Source: Linnemannia hyalina (lineage: Eukaryota > Mortierellomycota > Mortierellomycetes > Mortierellales > Mortierellaceae). From it: 64,000 bases of DNA. This document shows positions 19,594 to 29,499 of this stretch, one piece after another. The stretch covers positions 2,046,001 to 2,110,000 of the forward strand of contig JAHRHY010000009.1 in NCBI GenBank assembly GCA_019671135.1, given 5' to 3'. Position numbers and translations under genes: made by a program. The number at the start of each line of letters is the position of its first letter. Positions within the stretch are counted from its first letter, which is position 1. The notes beneath the pieces were generated by a model. The model was not told the origin of the DNA and made no database searches. It saw only the letters and a program-made list of their open reading frames with translations.

Positions 19594-21776
19594 ATGGACA
19601 GGAAAAAGAACAACAATGCCCAAGGAGGTCGCACAAACGGAAACAACAAATCCAAACCTACCGACAACAAGGCCCATACAGACACCACACTAGGCCTGTC
19701 AAACCTCAACCTCGGCGCCAACACAAACCCCAAACCCAAAAACAACAACTCTGGAAAGAAAACATCCAAAAAGTCAACCTCCTCCTCTCATGGCTCAACA
19801 GTAGCAGCATCATCACCCGTGTCATCCAAGAAGGCAGGGCCTATCCTCCTGGGCATGCCGGACTCACCTATGACGTCGGAGGATGATATCGACCCCTATA
19901 TCACCAAGATTGGTGGCGTTCCTGTAAGCAAAACCATTTCGCAACGCTGCGGAGGATGAAAAAATTATTGGAGGAGGGGGGGCCTTTTGATTCCTCCCAG
20001 GAGAGCCGGGAAAATCAGTCCTCTGGATCTTCTCACTCACGCCTTTTTTCCAATTTGCATTTTCTACCATGATAGTTGTGGCTGTCAGAAGATCTGCCAG
20101 CACCTTCCAAGTACGGTGTCTGCGAAGTATGCGGCAAGGATATGTACCTGCTCCTTCAGGCATATGTGCCCCTCGAGAGCTCACCCTACGATCGTGTCGT
20201 TTATGTCTGGGCATGTAACCAGCGACTCTGCATGCGCAAGAAGGGAAGGTACATACTTCATTCAGGACTCCAGGGACAAAGGAACGATGCAATGTTGCAA
20301 CCATTAGTGTATTATTTCAGTTGAGGTTTCAGGTACTGATGACTTTTTTGATTCCACTCGCTATTTGAAATAGTTTCCGTGTGGTCCGTGCATTGAAGTT
20401 GAACCCAGAGTACGCACAAAAGCTGGAAAAGAAGGCAAAACCTGCTGCACCTATCGCTTCCGCACCATTAGCCAACGTAAGGATCCATGGACTTCTGGAA
20501 ACACTCGACTGGTTTTCTTCGCTTGAATGAATGTCAGGACGAGAGGCTAATATTGGACATTTTTCATGTTTTTTTCAACATAGCCATTCGGAGCAGCAGC
20601 ACCAGGAGCATTTGACATGGGCAATGCCTTGTTTGGTGGAGCAGGAACAGGATTCAACAACCCTTTTGCACCTGTAAGTTTGTTCGAATCCTGGGGAGCG
20701 CCATGGCGATGTTCTCAAGGCAAAAAAAAAAGGAACATCAGAGCTGACTGGGACGCTTTCTACTTTCCCACTATGTAACATAGCCCTCGAGCACAGTCAA
20801 CCCATTCGCCCCACCTCCAGGATTTGGGGCACCAGCCCCGGCAGCGGCACCTATTTCTTTTGCCAGTGTTACATCATCCAACATCCCCGCCAAGGAAGAG
20901 TCATCCAGTGAAGATGAAGAAGAGATTGTAGAAGGTACGATCAACTTTTCTTCTCAGGAACCAAAATTGCCACTTTGCGAGCGCAGTGAAAACGAGGGCA
21001 AAGATATTAATCATGAAAATCATGAATTATTATTCATGTTAAATTATGCAGAGTCGGAACCATGGCCAGAAAAGCCACCAGCATTTTCCCCACATTATCT
21101 ATACATTGCGGAAGAAGTGCTCGAGAATTCCAAGACTGTCAGTGACGACATTGCCGAAAAATACAGTCACCTCCTCGCTCTGGAGGAGTCCAACCAGGAC
21201 GATGGCGAAGATGACGAGAAGGGCGGTCCAGGAGGCGCCGGTTGGAGCGGAGAGGCGTATGAGAAGGCATCCCTCCCCAAGGGTGTTGACAAGGCGTTCA
21301 AGAAATTCACAGAACGCGTTCAGGCATGGCCTGATCAATGCGTTCGGTACCACTTCCCAGGATCGCCCCTCTTGTTCTCGTTCTCTGACCCCACAGCACG
21401 GACACTCTTGCCAGCCAACGCTTCTCAGCATTCAAAACACACTGCACCCAGTGCGCACAGGATCCCAAGATGTCCTGCCTGTAAGGGCCCCCGTGGGTTC
21501 GAGTTCCAGTTGATGCCCAACTTGCTGTCGCTCCTGGACGTGACGTCCAAGAAGTACTTGTCAGAGGAGGAGATGAAGGCCTTGAAGGAGCGGAAAGGCG
21601 CGCAGGTGTTTGATATTGGGATGGAATGGGGCACTATTTTGGTGTACAGCTGTGTGGATGATTGTTTCGGAAAGAGTGTGGCCAAGAAGGTGGCTGGTGA
21701 TGTTGAAGAGGATGCTAAAGTGCCGGCGGCTGTCAGGTACTTTGAGGAGGTGGCGCTTATTCAGTTTGAGGATTAG
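19594..21776 (+). CDS. TSR4: TSR4/PDCD2-like 40S ribosome assembly protein
   Basis: Six exons (19594-19923, 20076-20248, 20374-20476, 20584-20673, 20784-20934, 21052-21776) join in phase to 523 residues. The signature is strong: LLGMPDSP, then IGGVPLWLSEDLP, then a CEVCGKDMYLLLQAYVPL zinc-binding motif with CNQRLCMRKKGSFRV. The C-terminal PDCD2_C domain includes CPACKGPRGFEFQLMPNLLS and DIGMEWGTILVYSC. Members are cytosolic chaperone-like factors; yeast Tsr4 accompanies ribosomal protein uS5 and is needed for 20S pre-rRNA maturation. The central exons encode a flexible Pro/Ala/Phe-rich linker. The last intron is AT-rich and partly open in frame, so exon 6 could be misread as starting earlier; phase supports 21052. 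Confidence 0.88.
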
Positions 21777-22638
21777 AGAGGATATGTTAGACTGGAAGTA
21801 TGTTATTAAAAAGTCGCACAAAGAATCTTCGGTTGAAAAGAAAAACACAAAGTGTGAAAATGGAGAGGCTTTAGTTGGTTTTGTACCTTGAAGGGAAAAG
21901 AAAAGTATATCGGAGTAGTGTTGTGTTCTTGGGCGCAAAAGCTGCCACAAGATCGCGATTGTATGAAAAAAAAAAAGCACAACAACGTTGTTGGAGAGCA
22001 GGCTTTTCAGCAAGGTAGAACAAATGTACTCTTTTTCGTTTACGGAAACAAACTCACAGATGCATGGACGTTTGTACTGGGTGGGTCACAGCTTATTGTG
22101 TTTACTGAACAAAAAAATGATTCGAACTTGCAGAAACAGGGGCTGACCCAACATCAATATTCTCGGTCACCTCCCGTGCAAGATCCTTCTCATCCTCCTC
22201 CGTGGGGGAAACTATGATACTGGTGGTGGGTGGAGGTTGGCCAACTTGCTATAATATGTTTGAGCTATGGATGCGAATCAGGAGGTGACTAACGACTAAA
22301 AGATCAGCTTGCTACTGACCATATACACATACATAGTGGCGAACTTTGCTCTGCCAATATTTTCATAAGGAGCAATAAGGTAGACTAAGAAAAATGAATG
22401 AATATCGAACGAGAAAAAAAAAGAGACCAACAAGTCTGTTGGCGACCACTCCTACCAATACAAAGGTTTAAGAACCAAAGGCTCAACTTCAACATCTTAA
22501 AGAACAAAAATGAAGTACAAATTCCAAAAACAATCAAGAATAAGGCCATCTCGTTCAAAAGGGATAGAATATAGAATATGTCGTTTAATTAAACAAAGTG
22601 CTCGCGATGTGAGAGAGGATGCAAAGTGGCTAGCGGTT
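21777..22638. other. intergenic region, no gene seen
   Basis: The stretch contains A-rich runs and short frames without motifs. It lies between the convergent 3' ends of TSR4 and the third NACHT gene, and holds the end of the right arm of the inverted repeat. Confidence 0.45.
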
Positions 22639-25600
22639 CTAGTTGGCTGACGACGATCCAGCTGCGCCACGTTGTTCGAGCAACTTGCGACTGATGACAC
22701 TAAGACCAAGGGTATCTTTAAGCACGGCACCCGATGCGGCGAGCACAGCATGTCCAGAAGACCACAACAGACGAACAGACACTCTTCCTGACCCATTACT
22801 ATCCACCACCCGCCAGGCGCGAATCGATCCTTCAGAGCTTGCCGTCGCAAACTCCAACCTGTTGGGTCTCCAAACAACGTCACTGACATCTCCTGCGAAC
22901 CCCTCGACGACTATCACACAATCATGATCCTGCAATGGTGGCGCCTCCTGATCCTGATCCGGGGATGGCAGCCTCCAGAGCCGAACACTAGCGCGGTGGG
23001 TTGTTGCTACCCACTGGCCGCAGGATGAGAATGCAAATTTATAGGTCCCTTGGTCCTGCTTTACGATATATTGGAAACCTTGGAGTTGCTGGTCGTCGTC
23101 CCACAATTGAATGGTTCCATCTCCGTTGCAGGAGGCAACCTGGAGACAGCCGGGCTTGTAAGTGACATAACCCCAACTGTACCAAACGGTATCAATCTCC
23201 CTACTTGCCTTGAGCTCGCCAGTGCTGACCTCCCAGAGTCGGATCTTTCCATTATAGCATGCCGACGCAATCCAACAACCATCCGGAGAAAAAGCAACAC
23301 TCTTTACACCTCCGTTATGACCATTCAGAACACGACCGGCTGCCCCTGAGCGAGTATCCCAAAGGCGCACCTCCGAGCTAAAACCGCCTGAAGCAAGCCA
23401 GCGACCGCAAGGTGAGAACACCACAGAATTCACGCCACCCTCGTGTCCACGAAAAACAAAGGAGGCTGCGCGGGATTGAACGCTCCATAGAGTCACTTCC
23501 TGCCCAATGCCGATGGCTGTCTGAAGGCCGTTCGGGGAGAATGCAATGCAACGTGTATTGTGCAGGTGATCAGGAAAAACAAAGTCGATGTCTCCCGAAT
23601 CCGCGCTGAATTGTCGCAGGGGTGCATGTCGACTGCCAGTGATAAGCTGCCGTCCGTCCGGAGAGTATGTCGCACATGTCTGTGGGTCTGGGAAATCGTA
23701 AGAGTCGAGTCCTAGGCTTGAGGAGTTCACCTCCCACAGCCGCAGAGTATTGTCGTCACTTGCTGAGGCGATATACGCGCCACTTGGTGAAAATCGAACG
23801 CAGTTGACCTTGTCCACATGGTTTATAAATGACGAGACAAGTAAGCCGGAACGAGAGTCCCACAGCTTCACTGTACGGTCCTCACTGGATGAGGCGATCC
23901 ATCGGTCGTCGGGTGAAAAGGCAATACTGGTAATTCTATTCGTGTGTGCCGCCCATTCCCTTCCGGGCTCCAGGGTGGTCGCTGTTGCCTCCCACAGTTG
24001 CAACCGGCCTCTGACGGAGCCTGTAGCGATACGTTGGCCATCAAGTGAATATGTCAGACACATGATCCTATCGTCGCCGTTGGAAATCTCCGACACAAGC
24101 AATCCGGTGAGTGCGTCGAATATCCGGATCATCTTGTCCCAGCCGGCGGAGGCAATGGTGTTCCCGTTGGACGAAAAGGCATTGCTGAAAACGATGCCAG
24201 TGCTGTCGGTCAAATTGAAAACGGAAGCACCGGTCCGAGCGTCCCAGAGCCTCACCGATTTGTCGGTATTGGCCGTTGCGACTTGTTGGCCCGTTGGTGA
24301 AAACGCAACCGCCATCACCATGCCCGAGTGTCCCAAAATGAAATCGGTTGATCCAGTTAAGCTGTTCCAAAGCCGTGCTGTATTGTCCCTGCTGCCGGAA
24401 AGAAGCTGTTGGCTGTTCGGTGAATAAGCCAGACTTGTAACGCAGTCTTCGTGCCCTTGAAACACTTGAATCATTGTCCAGGTTGCAGTGTCATAGATGC
24501 TGATATTCCCATTCTCCAGACCTGCCGCGAGAAGCTTGCCGTCTGGCGAAAAGGCGCATGACGAGACCTTCTCCAACTCCTCCAAGTACGGTAGCTCTCC
24601 AAATCGAGACCCACCCATGCATGCCCGGCTGAGATTCGCCTGTCGAATCCATGCCTTGGAGAGATTCACACCTGTCAAGTCGGCATCCTGTAGTTGTGCT
24701 GAGTCAAACTGCCCACCGGTAAGATCCGCTCTTGGAATGCGAATGCCTCGAAGATCAGCTCCATGAAATTGCACACCGGCTAGGACCAGGATCGTAATGG
24801 CATTAGCCGCAGCTTGGCTCGCCTGGGCGTTCGATTTGGACAACTCGACGACTTCTAAGAAATACTGTTTGAACTTGGCACTCTGCTTCACGCGATCACT
24901 CAAGAACTGGATGACAGAGGGCTCAGTGAGAAGGTCCCTCGTGAACAAAGGGCCGTTGGTGTCGACCAACTGACCATCAGGCGAGACAGGATTCGTCTGG
25001 AAGGTCGATTCATCGTCGCCGCCATGACTGCTTGGATCAAAGATAGCACGCGAGAAAAAATACTCAAGCATGGACCGATGAAGGAAGCGGTGCAGGTTCC
25101 CGGTGCGGCTCAAAGGGCTCGAATCTCGTAGGAGTCGGACTTCTGCATCTTGTCCAAAGAACTGCGCTTTCCAAGAGTTCTTGTCGTGAACATACTGGAC
25201 AATCGGGTTCCCTTCCTGCTGCTCAAAGATCGCCAACGCCAGCCTTGCGGAATAGTCAATGCTCTTGGAAACAAATCCCATGTCCAGAAGTTCGTCGAAT
25301 ACAATGCGATCTGCCATTGACAACGTGTTGCTCTGAAGTCGTCGTTTGTTGACATTGCTCCAGTGCTCCACAAATGTGTCGTAAAGCTGAGCACGGGTGA
25401 TCATGATAGTCGACAGATCCTGCTTGCCTTCAACGACCCCTGGCAGTGCCTCCAACGCGAGTGAGAGCAGGAACGGATTCTTGACTAGGTCCATGAGGTT
25501 TGGAATGGTCGTCAGCTTGTCCATGTAGTCCTCCGCACGCCAGGACCTTGGCTCGAGGGGAACATATTGCTCGACATAGTCCTTGATCTGCTCTGTCGAA

Positions 25601-27903
25601 AAAGGGGCGATCACGGCCTCTTGGAACAGATCGACGCTAGGGCGGTTGTAATGGCCACCTCCATTGGGCACGAACTGGTCGCGGTAGTCTTGGCCAAGGT
25701 ACTGGCTCCTGCAACTGATAACAAGCTTGACATTCCATTGTCCAGAAGTGTTGAAGTTGTTGGAGTTGTGAATGTTGACAGTGAGCTGGCTCTCGTCGTA
25801 TCCATCGCAGATGACAATGAACTGTCGATGTTGCTTCAGTTCCTGGATCTGCTCCTCCGAAAAGTTGTGCTCCCTCAATTGCTCACCCATCAGATCCTTG
25901 AGCGGATTCTGAAGGGCTGGGAGGTTGATGAAGAGTGGAATAGGCCCGCCGCGCTTGTACTCTGTCCAAAGTCGATGCTCGAGGTGCTTGTTGAAAGTCG
26001 ATTTGCCAGCTCCGGAGTCTCCCAGAATCAACATGACCTGCCGGTCACTGGCCAGGAATTCCTGCATCTTATCCATGAGTGGGAACGCCTCGTTGTCCTG
26101 AACTTGAAGGCTGGCCTTGGCCATAGGAGAGATGTAGATGGACAGTTTGGCATCGTCGAGTCGCTGCATTCGGAGCTTGTAGAGTTCGTACTCCATGTAA
26201 GGGATCTTCTGGACCTTGGCGAGGATCGGGGAGGAGTCAGGGATCGGGAGGTGGGATCTCAATGGGTAAGGGCGCTGAGTCCTGGGAGTGTTAACCAAGT
26301 CAAGTTTCTGGAACAAGGCAATGGCACGGTTGTTGACGGCTTCGTTAGGAGTGGATACCAGCGTGACGAAGATAGTCACCATCCATGTCTTGACGCTCTC
26401 ATCATGGCCCCATTCCTGATCCTCCTTGTAGAGATGACCAAGAAAGTCAATGGCTTGCTGGCGTATGGCAATAGCCCATGCAGTGTCGACCGCAATCTCA
26501 CCCAGCAGCTGGCAAATACCCCACTGGAACAGGGGATCCTGGCGACAGGGTGCCTCATAGATCAGTTGTTTCAGATCCTTCAACTGGCCAGCTTGCACAA
26601 AGGTATAAGCGGCGCGGATGGCAGGATACCATGGCTTCTTGTGTCCAGACCCAAGACCTTCTTTCAGACTTTCCATAACCCCTCGTCCGCTCTCGCGCAG
26701 CGATCCCACTCCTTCATATACAGTAGCGGCGATTCCAATCGCACTGACGGCTACCCCTTGCAACTTCTCCAGTCCTTCTAGAACCGACCCCAAATCCAAC
26801 TTGAGTACACTTGTGATCTTGACCAAGCCATCCACAACTCCGGTCGAGTACCTCAATACTGCCTGCAGAACAGTCTCATCATCAGGCACATACTGAAGCG
26901 CTTGGAAGGCGTAGCAAGCCTGATACATCAAATAGGGATCAGAGCTGTCCCTCAGTCCTGACAGAATGGCGGACAATGGCTCGTGCTCCACGACTCGGTT
27001 CAAATCCTGGACCTTGTGATCAGCCATGACATCGAGGATCCTGGAGACAGCCAGTGTGAGGTGGCAAAGGTGCTCAGATGAGTGCTGGTGCGTGTCCTCC
27101 AAATGGGTCCTGAGGAGGCTGAGGACCTTGACCAAGTCATCAGAAACGAGAAACCCAGGCGAGGCAGATTGGACCAGCTGGACAAGACCTTGGAGCAGGT
27201 TGACGTCTAGAATGCGAGAATCGTCAAAGTCACAGATGAACGATGACAACAACTTGCGGTAGGGCTCTCTATGCAAAACAGGTCCAAGAGCGACAACCTC
27301 GGCAACCTTGGTCGAGTCCTTAGTGGCGTCCGTGATGAACGCCTCGACCATCTTGGTAACGAGCCATTGCATACGATGCTGCCTCATTGGGTCCCCATTG
27401 ACCTCTGTCAGCCACGTTTGTTCACCCTTGTCGAGAGTGGACGCCTGCGGAGCATTGGCGGGATCATCAGTCGCCTTCTTTTCTCCTGCATCAGATGACG
27501 AAGAGATGACTGAATCCTGGCGAAGCAACATGTTGCAGTAGAGCAATTGGTCAGACCTTTCAATGCGCTCCTGGAGACCTGGCAATGAAGTCTTGACAGC
27601 GGGTTTGGCGATATTCTCCGGGAAGGTATCCATGTGGAGCCAATCCTCATCTGGCGCCAATGGCAAAGGGCTATCCTGATTGTCGTCAACCTGAGAGGCA
27701 CCAAATGATTGGGTTGACTGCTGGGAGGGATCTTGAGAGTCCAACGACTGAGTCGAAGACTTGGCCTTGGCCTTGGCCAAGGATTTGGGGATGCCGAAAA
27801 ACTTGCGAAACTTATCGCGCTTCTTGAGAGGAGTTTGAATGGTGTCGGAGCTGTCTTTGTTAGGGACATGAGCATCCTGTCGATCGAGAGGATGGTTGTT
27901 CAT
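22639..27903 (-). CDS. ARM-like helical / NACHT / pentapeptide / WD40 protein, mosaic paralog
   Basis: Intronless 1754-residue frame on the minus strand, start at 27903 by analogy with its paralog. A 106-base leader intron (28022-27917) is conserved. Domain order equals the gene at 9444-14714: helical N-terminal half, Walker A GDSGAGKS at 628-635, DGYDE signature, pentapeptide repeats and 14 WD40 units. The first 900 residues follow the 9444 gene. From about 25320 down to 24780 it follows the 4259 gene instead (ADRIVF.ELLDMGFVSKS, DKNSWKAQFFGQDAEVRLL), then switches again within the pentapeptide block. One WD40 unit lost a codon (FILGH instead of FILEGH). It is probably a functional receptor-type STAND protein; the ligand is unknown. 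Confidence 0.9.
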   Translation of the reverse strand: MNNHPLDRQDAHVPNKDSSDTIQTPLKKRDKFRKFFGIPKSLAKAKAKSSTQSLDSQDPSQQSTQSFGASQVDDNQDSPLPLAPDEDWLHMDTFPENIAKPAVKTSLPGLQERIERSDQLLYCNMLLRQDSVISSSSDAGEKKATDDPANAPQASTLDKGEQTWLTEVNGDPMRQHRMQWLVTKMVEAFITDATKDSTKVAEVVALGPVLHREPYRKLLSSFICDFDDSRILDVNLLQGLVQLVQSASPGFLVSDDLVKVLSLLRTHLEDTHQHSSEHLCHLTLAVSRILDVMADHKVQDLNRVVEHEPLSAILSGLRDSSDPYLMYQACYAFQALQYVPDDETVLQAVLRYSTGVVDGLVKITSVLKLDLGSVLEGLEKLQGVAVSAIGIAATVYEGVGSLRESGRGVMESLKEGLGSGHKKPWYPAIRAAYTFVQAGQLKDLKQLIYEAPCRQDPLFQWGICQLLGEIAVDTAWAIAIRQQAIDFLGHLYKEDQEWGHDESVKTWMVTIFVTLVSTPNEAVNNRAIALFQKLDLVNTPRTQRPYPLRSHLPIPDSSPILAKVQKIPYMEYELYKLRMQRLDDAKLSIYISPMAKASLQVQDNEAFPLMDKMQEFLASDRQVMLILGDSGAGKSTFNKHLEHRLWTEYKRGGPIPLFINLPALQNPLKDLMGEQLREHNFSEEQIQELKQHRQFIVICDGYDESQLTVNIHNSNNFNTSGQWNVKLVISCRSQYLGQDYRDQFVPNGGGHYNRPSVDLFQEAVIAPFSTEQIKDYVEQYVPLEPRSWRAEDYMDKLTTIPNLMDLVKNPFLLSLALEALPGVVEGKQDLSTIMITRAQLYDTFVEHWSNVNKRRLQSNTLSMADRIVFDELLDMGFVSKSIDYSARLALAIFEQQEGNPIVQYVHDKNSWKAQFFGQDAEVRLLRDSSPLSRTGNLHRFLHRSMLEYFFSRAIFDPSSHGGDDESTFQTNPVSPDGQLVDTNGPLFTRDLLTEPSVIQFLSDRVKQSAKFKQYFLEVVELSKSNAQASQAAANAITILVLAGVQFHGADLRGIRIPRADLTGGQFDSAQLQDADLTGVNLSKAWIRQANLSRACMGGSRFGELPYLEELEKVSSCAFSPDGKLLAAGLENGNISIYDTATWTMIQVFQGHEDCVTSLAYSPNSQQLLSGSRDNTARLWNSLTGSTDFILGHSGMVMAVAFSPTGQQVATANTDKSVRLWDARTGASVFNLTDSTGIVFSNAFSSNGNTIASAGWDKMIRIFDALTGLLVSEISNGDDRIMCLTYSLDGQRIATGSVRGRLQLWEATATTLEPGREWAAHTNRITSIAFSPDDRWIASSSEDRTVKLWDSRSGLLVSSFINHVDKVNCVRFSPSGAYIASASDDNTLRLWEVNSSSLGLDSYDFPDPQTCATYSPDGRQLITGSRHAPLRQFSADSGDIDFVFPDHLHNTRCIAFSPNGLQTAIGIGQEVTLWSVQSRAASFVFRGHEGGVNSVVFSPCGRWLASGGFSSEVRLWDTRSGAAGRVLNGHNGGVKSVAFSPDGCWIASACYNGKIRLWEVSTGELKASREIDTVWYSWGYVTYKPGCLQVASCNGDGTIQLWDDDQQLQGFQYIVKQDQGTYKFAFSSCGQWVATTHRASVRLWRLPSPDQDQEAPPLQDHDCVIVVEGFAGDVSDVVWRPNRLEFATASSEGSIRAWRVVDSNGSGRVSVRLLWSSGHAVLAASGAVLKDTLGLSVISRKLLEQRGAAGSSSAN

Positions 27904-28790
27904 TGTGGTGAGTGGCCTAATAAAATGGCGAAGCTGTTTGGTGTCAACAACGGCACATACGTGTTTTGTGAAAGGGCGGATCAAATTGAAGGCGAGCAGT
28001 ACAAGGTCCCATGCGCTCTTACCTTATACTGGTTATGATGTCTTTTACACCCGGCGAATACAGGAAGTATTGTGGCACTCAATGAATGTCAGACGTTGAG
28101 GTCGCAGGGGACTAACACAGGTAGCAAAGGTTGCAAAAATGACAATGGCCGTGAGTATCTCTTGTCATTGGTTACGGTAGACAACATCGTACAAGCACAA
28201 ATTATCCAGGAACATATGGCTTACTCTTGGACAAGAAGGTGCTGTCGCGTGTCTTTTCTTCTCTTTTTTGGTTATGTGTGCTCGGCAGTATTTTTGAAGG
28301 TGGCGGGTTGTCTATGTGAATTGGGAGGTGAGGTTAGCACAGTTCCCAGCCACTTACTAGTTTTGGCGTACTTTGCTAAACACAACAGAGTCTTTAGAGT
28401 TTGCTGCTTGTGTATGAAGGAAGCTTGTCAAAGGATGACTGTTCATGCTGTGGATGAGTGTTGACAATGGCACGCCTTAGGACATGAACACTCGAGCCTT
28501 ATGCTTGTCGCTAGTGTTGCTGATTAAGTTGCTGTGTTGTGATGGCTCGAGTGGTCTTACGTTTGATCAAGATCAAGGTGTCTGTTGATGCAAGAATTGA
28601 TTCCGAGCAAGTGAACTGCCTAGTGGCAGAGAACAACGAATGATCGGGTGTGAGGGTGGTGTTGATGTGTGCGATGATGAAGACGATGGATGTATGTGCG
28701 AGGAGTGGTCAAAAGAGAAAACAAGCCTTTATCCCACCATCCCATCGCATGCTACGTTGTTACACGAAAAGAAATAGTAAAAAAATCATG
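27904..28790 (-). promoter_or_regulatory. promoter and spliced leader of the third NACHT gene (inverted copy)
   Basis: Reverse complement of this block is nearly colinear with 8535-9443, including the CAGTATAAG|GTAAGA donor (G at 28022) and the upstream ATCAAAC|GTAAGA donor at 28560. An open frame across it (28165-28464, plus strand) recurs opposite its partner at 9191-8889, but I regard this as conserved regulatory DNA rather than a gene. Confidence 0.65.
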
Positions 28791-29480
28791 CAAAGGAAGG
28801 AAAGGAAGAGTTGCTGTCGTGAAAAGCAATCGAGCCATGATGGTTCTCAAAATAACTACTCCTGCCCGGATGGATCCTGGATGGACGATATCACTACGAA
28901 AATTATCACTGACGTGTACCTGAAAAGCCGTGGTGATGAACTACAGATCTAGATCCACGGGGAAACAAAGTTTTGGCCATTATGAGTAAACGAATTTCGG
29001 CGCCTCGCAAACACCAGCGGCAGACGGAACAATAACAATAGCCGCAACGAAACGACCAAACGGGTGACAAGAAAGACGAGCAACAGCAAAAAGTGTCAGT
29101 TAGGACGACCCGGAACACAATCGAGGTGGCACAATGTCTGTTGTTTAGGAACAAGCACGTTTTGCTTCGGATGACAGAGTCAAACACAACAGCAACTCGG
29201 TACTACCCATTGGAATGACTACAAGAATAAAGACAAAAGAAACCTTGTTCCTGCAGGATATTCTTCGTTCTTTGTGGAATCAATGGCATGGTTCTTGTTG
29301 GTTGCCTTTGTCGCCCCTTTACTGATCTGGTCTCGTTGCTCGGATTGTCTAAATTTGCCGAGACGTGCTGAGCGAAAGCATCTGGAATGATGTCACGTGC
29401 GAAAGGATCGCTCTCAAGCGTGTTTGGAAGTTTGACTGTCAAGTGTCATGTTCAAACCATATGCGTTTTCTTACCTTTCC
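28791..29480. other. gene-free stretch
   Basis: Only short frames without motifs on either strand. It separates the right arm of the inverted repeat from the kinase pseudogene. Confidence 0.4.
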
Positions 29481-29499
29481 ACCCAGGTTCAACTAGAGT

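Larger units (their letters stand above)
8535..28790. repeat. large inverted repeat with 6.2-kb arms around a housekeeping block
   Basis: Left arm about 8535-14700 (promoter plus NACHT gene), right arm about 28790-22640 in opposite orientation. Promoter, leader intron and most of the coding sequence are similar in order and length. The 7.9-kb spacer carries AGX1, FYV7-like and TSR4-like genes. Arms are similar but not identical. Confidence 0.8.

Noticed and set aside
20680..20700. TTCGAATCC resembling a tRNA T-arm
   Set aside because: Sits in a TSR4 intron; no acceptor or anticodon stem can be drawn around it. I found no tRNA or rRNA gene.
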